Below are positions 63,988 through 64,000 of a stretch of 64,000 nucleotides of DNA, piece after piece. This DNA is from Planctomycetota bacterium (GTDB lineage: Bacteria; Planctomycetota; Planctomycetia; Gemmatales; Gemmataceae), in NCBI GenBank assembly GCA_016873095.1, contig VGYC01000004.1, positions 27,067-91,066 of the forward strand, read 5' to 3'. Under the pieces are notes generated by a model. That model did not search any database and was not told the origin of the DNA. It saw only the letters and a list, made by a program, of their open reading frames with translations. The position numbers and the translations under genes were made by a program. Position 1 is the first letter of the stretch. Every line of letters begins with the position of its first letter.

Positions 63988-64000
63988 ATGTCCTCTCTTA
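63988..64000 (+). CDS. possible start of a gene cut by the window end
   Basis: ATG at 63988 (M-S-S-L) with GGAGG at 63975-63979 nine bases upstream. Only four codons are inside the window, so the product cannot be judged; ATG 63937 is another candidate. Confidence 0.3.

Overview
The window is a GC-rich bacterial chromosome segment that reads as Planctomycetota. The evidence is the gene families: four secreted Planctomycete-cytochrome/DUF15xx systems (DUF1549+DUF1553, DUF1501, DUF1592-type, DUF1552), a TIGR03067-type protein, DUF1080, Uma2, DUF4058 and DUF1572 proteins, and many Tat-type 'RRQML/RRxFLR' N-termini. A Gemmata-like lineage is my guess; no rRNA or other marker is present to settle it. 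I saw no tRNA, rRNA or CRISPR array.

Layout. 1-5.3 kb: end of an alkaline-phosphatase-family gene, a DUF2878 membrane protein, a cluster of REP-like palindromes, a translationally coupled NTF2-like/WD40 pair, and a MOSC protein. 5.3-13.4 kb: a DUF1549/1553 cytochrome protein with a DUF1501 partner, two membrane-glycosylation genes (GT2 and ArnT/PMT-like), then a second, closely similar DUF1501 gene. 13.4-22.9 kb: M24 peptidase-like gene divergent from an MFS transporter, a sialidase, a decayed serpin gene sitting between two copies of the glgC 3' end, glgC, glgX and a TIGR03067 protein. 22.9-35.9 kb: NtrC-type regulator and sensor kinase, a large acyl-CoA dehydrogenase, ROK kinase, Ldh2-type dehydrogenase, then a cytochrome/Uma2/DUF4058/DUF1501 row. 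36-39.6 kb: accessory zone with four 'CATGCTCACG' palindromes, an unrecognised protein, a HicBA toxin-antitoxin pair, an LRR gene broken by one stop codon, and several intergenic repeat families. 39.6-46.6 kb: DUF1592 cytochrome protein and DUF1552 protein separated by a REP/RAYT transposase element, then DUF1572. 46.6-54.1 kb: hydrolase, ManD-like enolase-superfamily enzyme, MetE-like protein, CBS and FHA proteins, a frameshifted secreted protein and a Gfo/Idh oxidoreductase. 54.5-64 kb: a LecA-like-domain secreted protein, a sigma-70 factor divergent from an RsbW-like kinase, a FlgM-like small protein, Fur, a Tudor/Agenet-like repeat protein, DUF1080, a 67-bp REP array with a truncated transposase, and a metallo-beta-lactamase-fold protein.

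Most unusual content: two unrelated REP palindrome families, each next to its own Y1/HUH transposase gene (RAYT type at 44.0 kb, N-terminally truncated at 62.1 kb), a remote cluster of the first family without a transposase (1.4-1.6 kb), and a serpin pseudogene whose insertion appears to have duplicated 71 bp of glgC. Three genes (serpin, LRR protein, secreted protein at 52 kb) carry inactivating changes, so this region is rich in both mobile repeats and gene decay.
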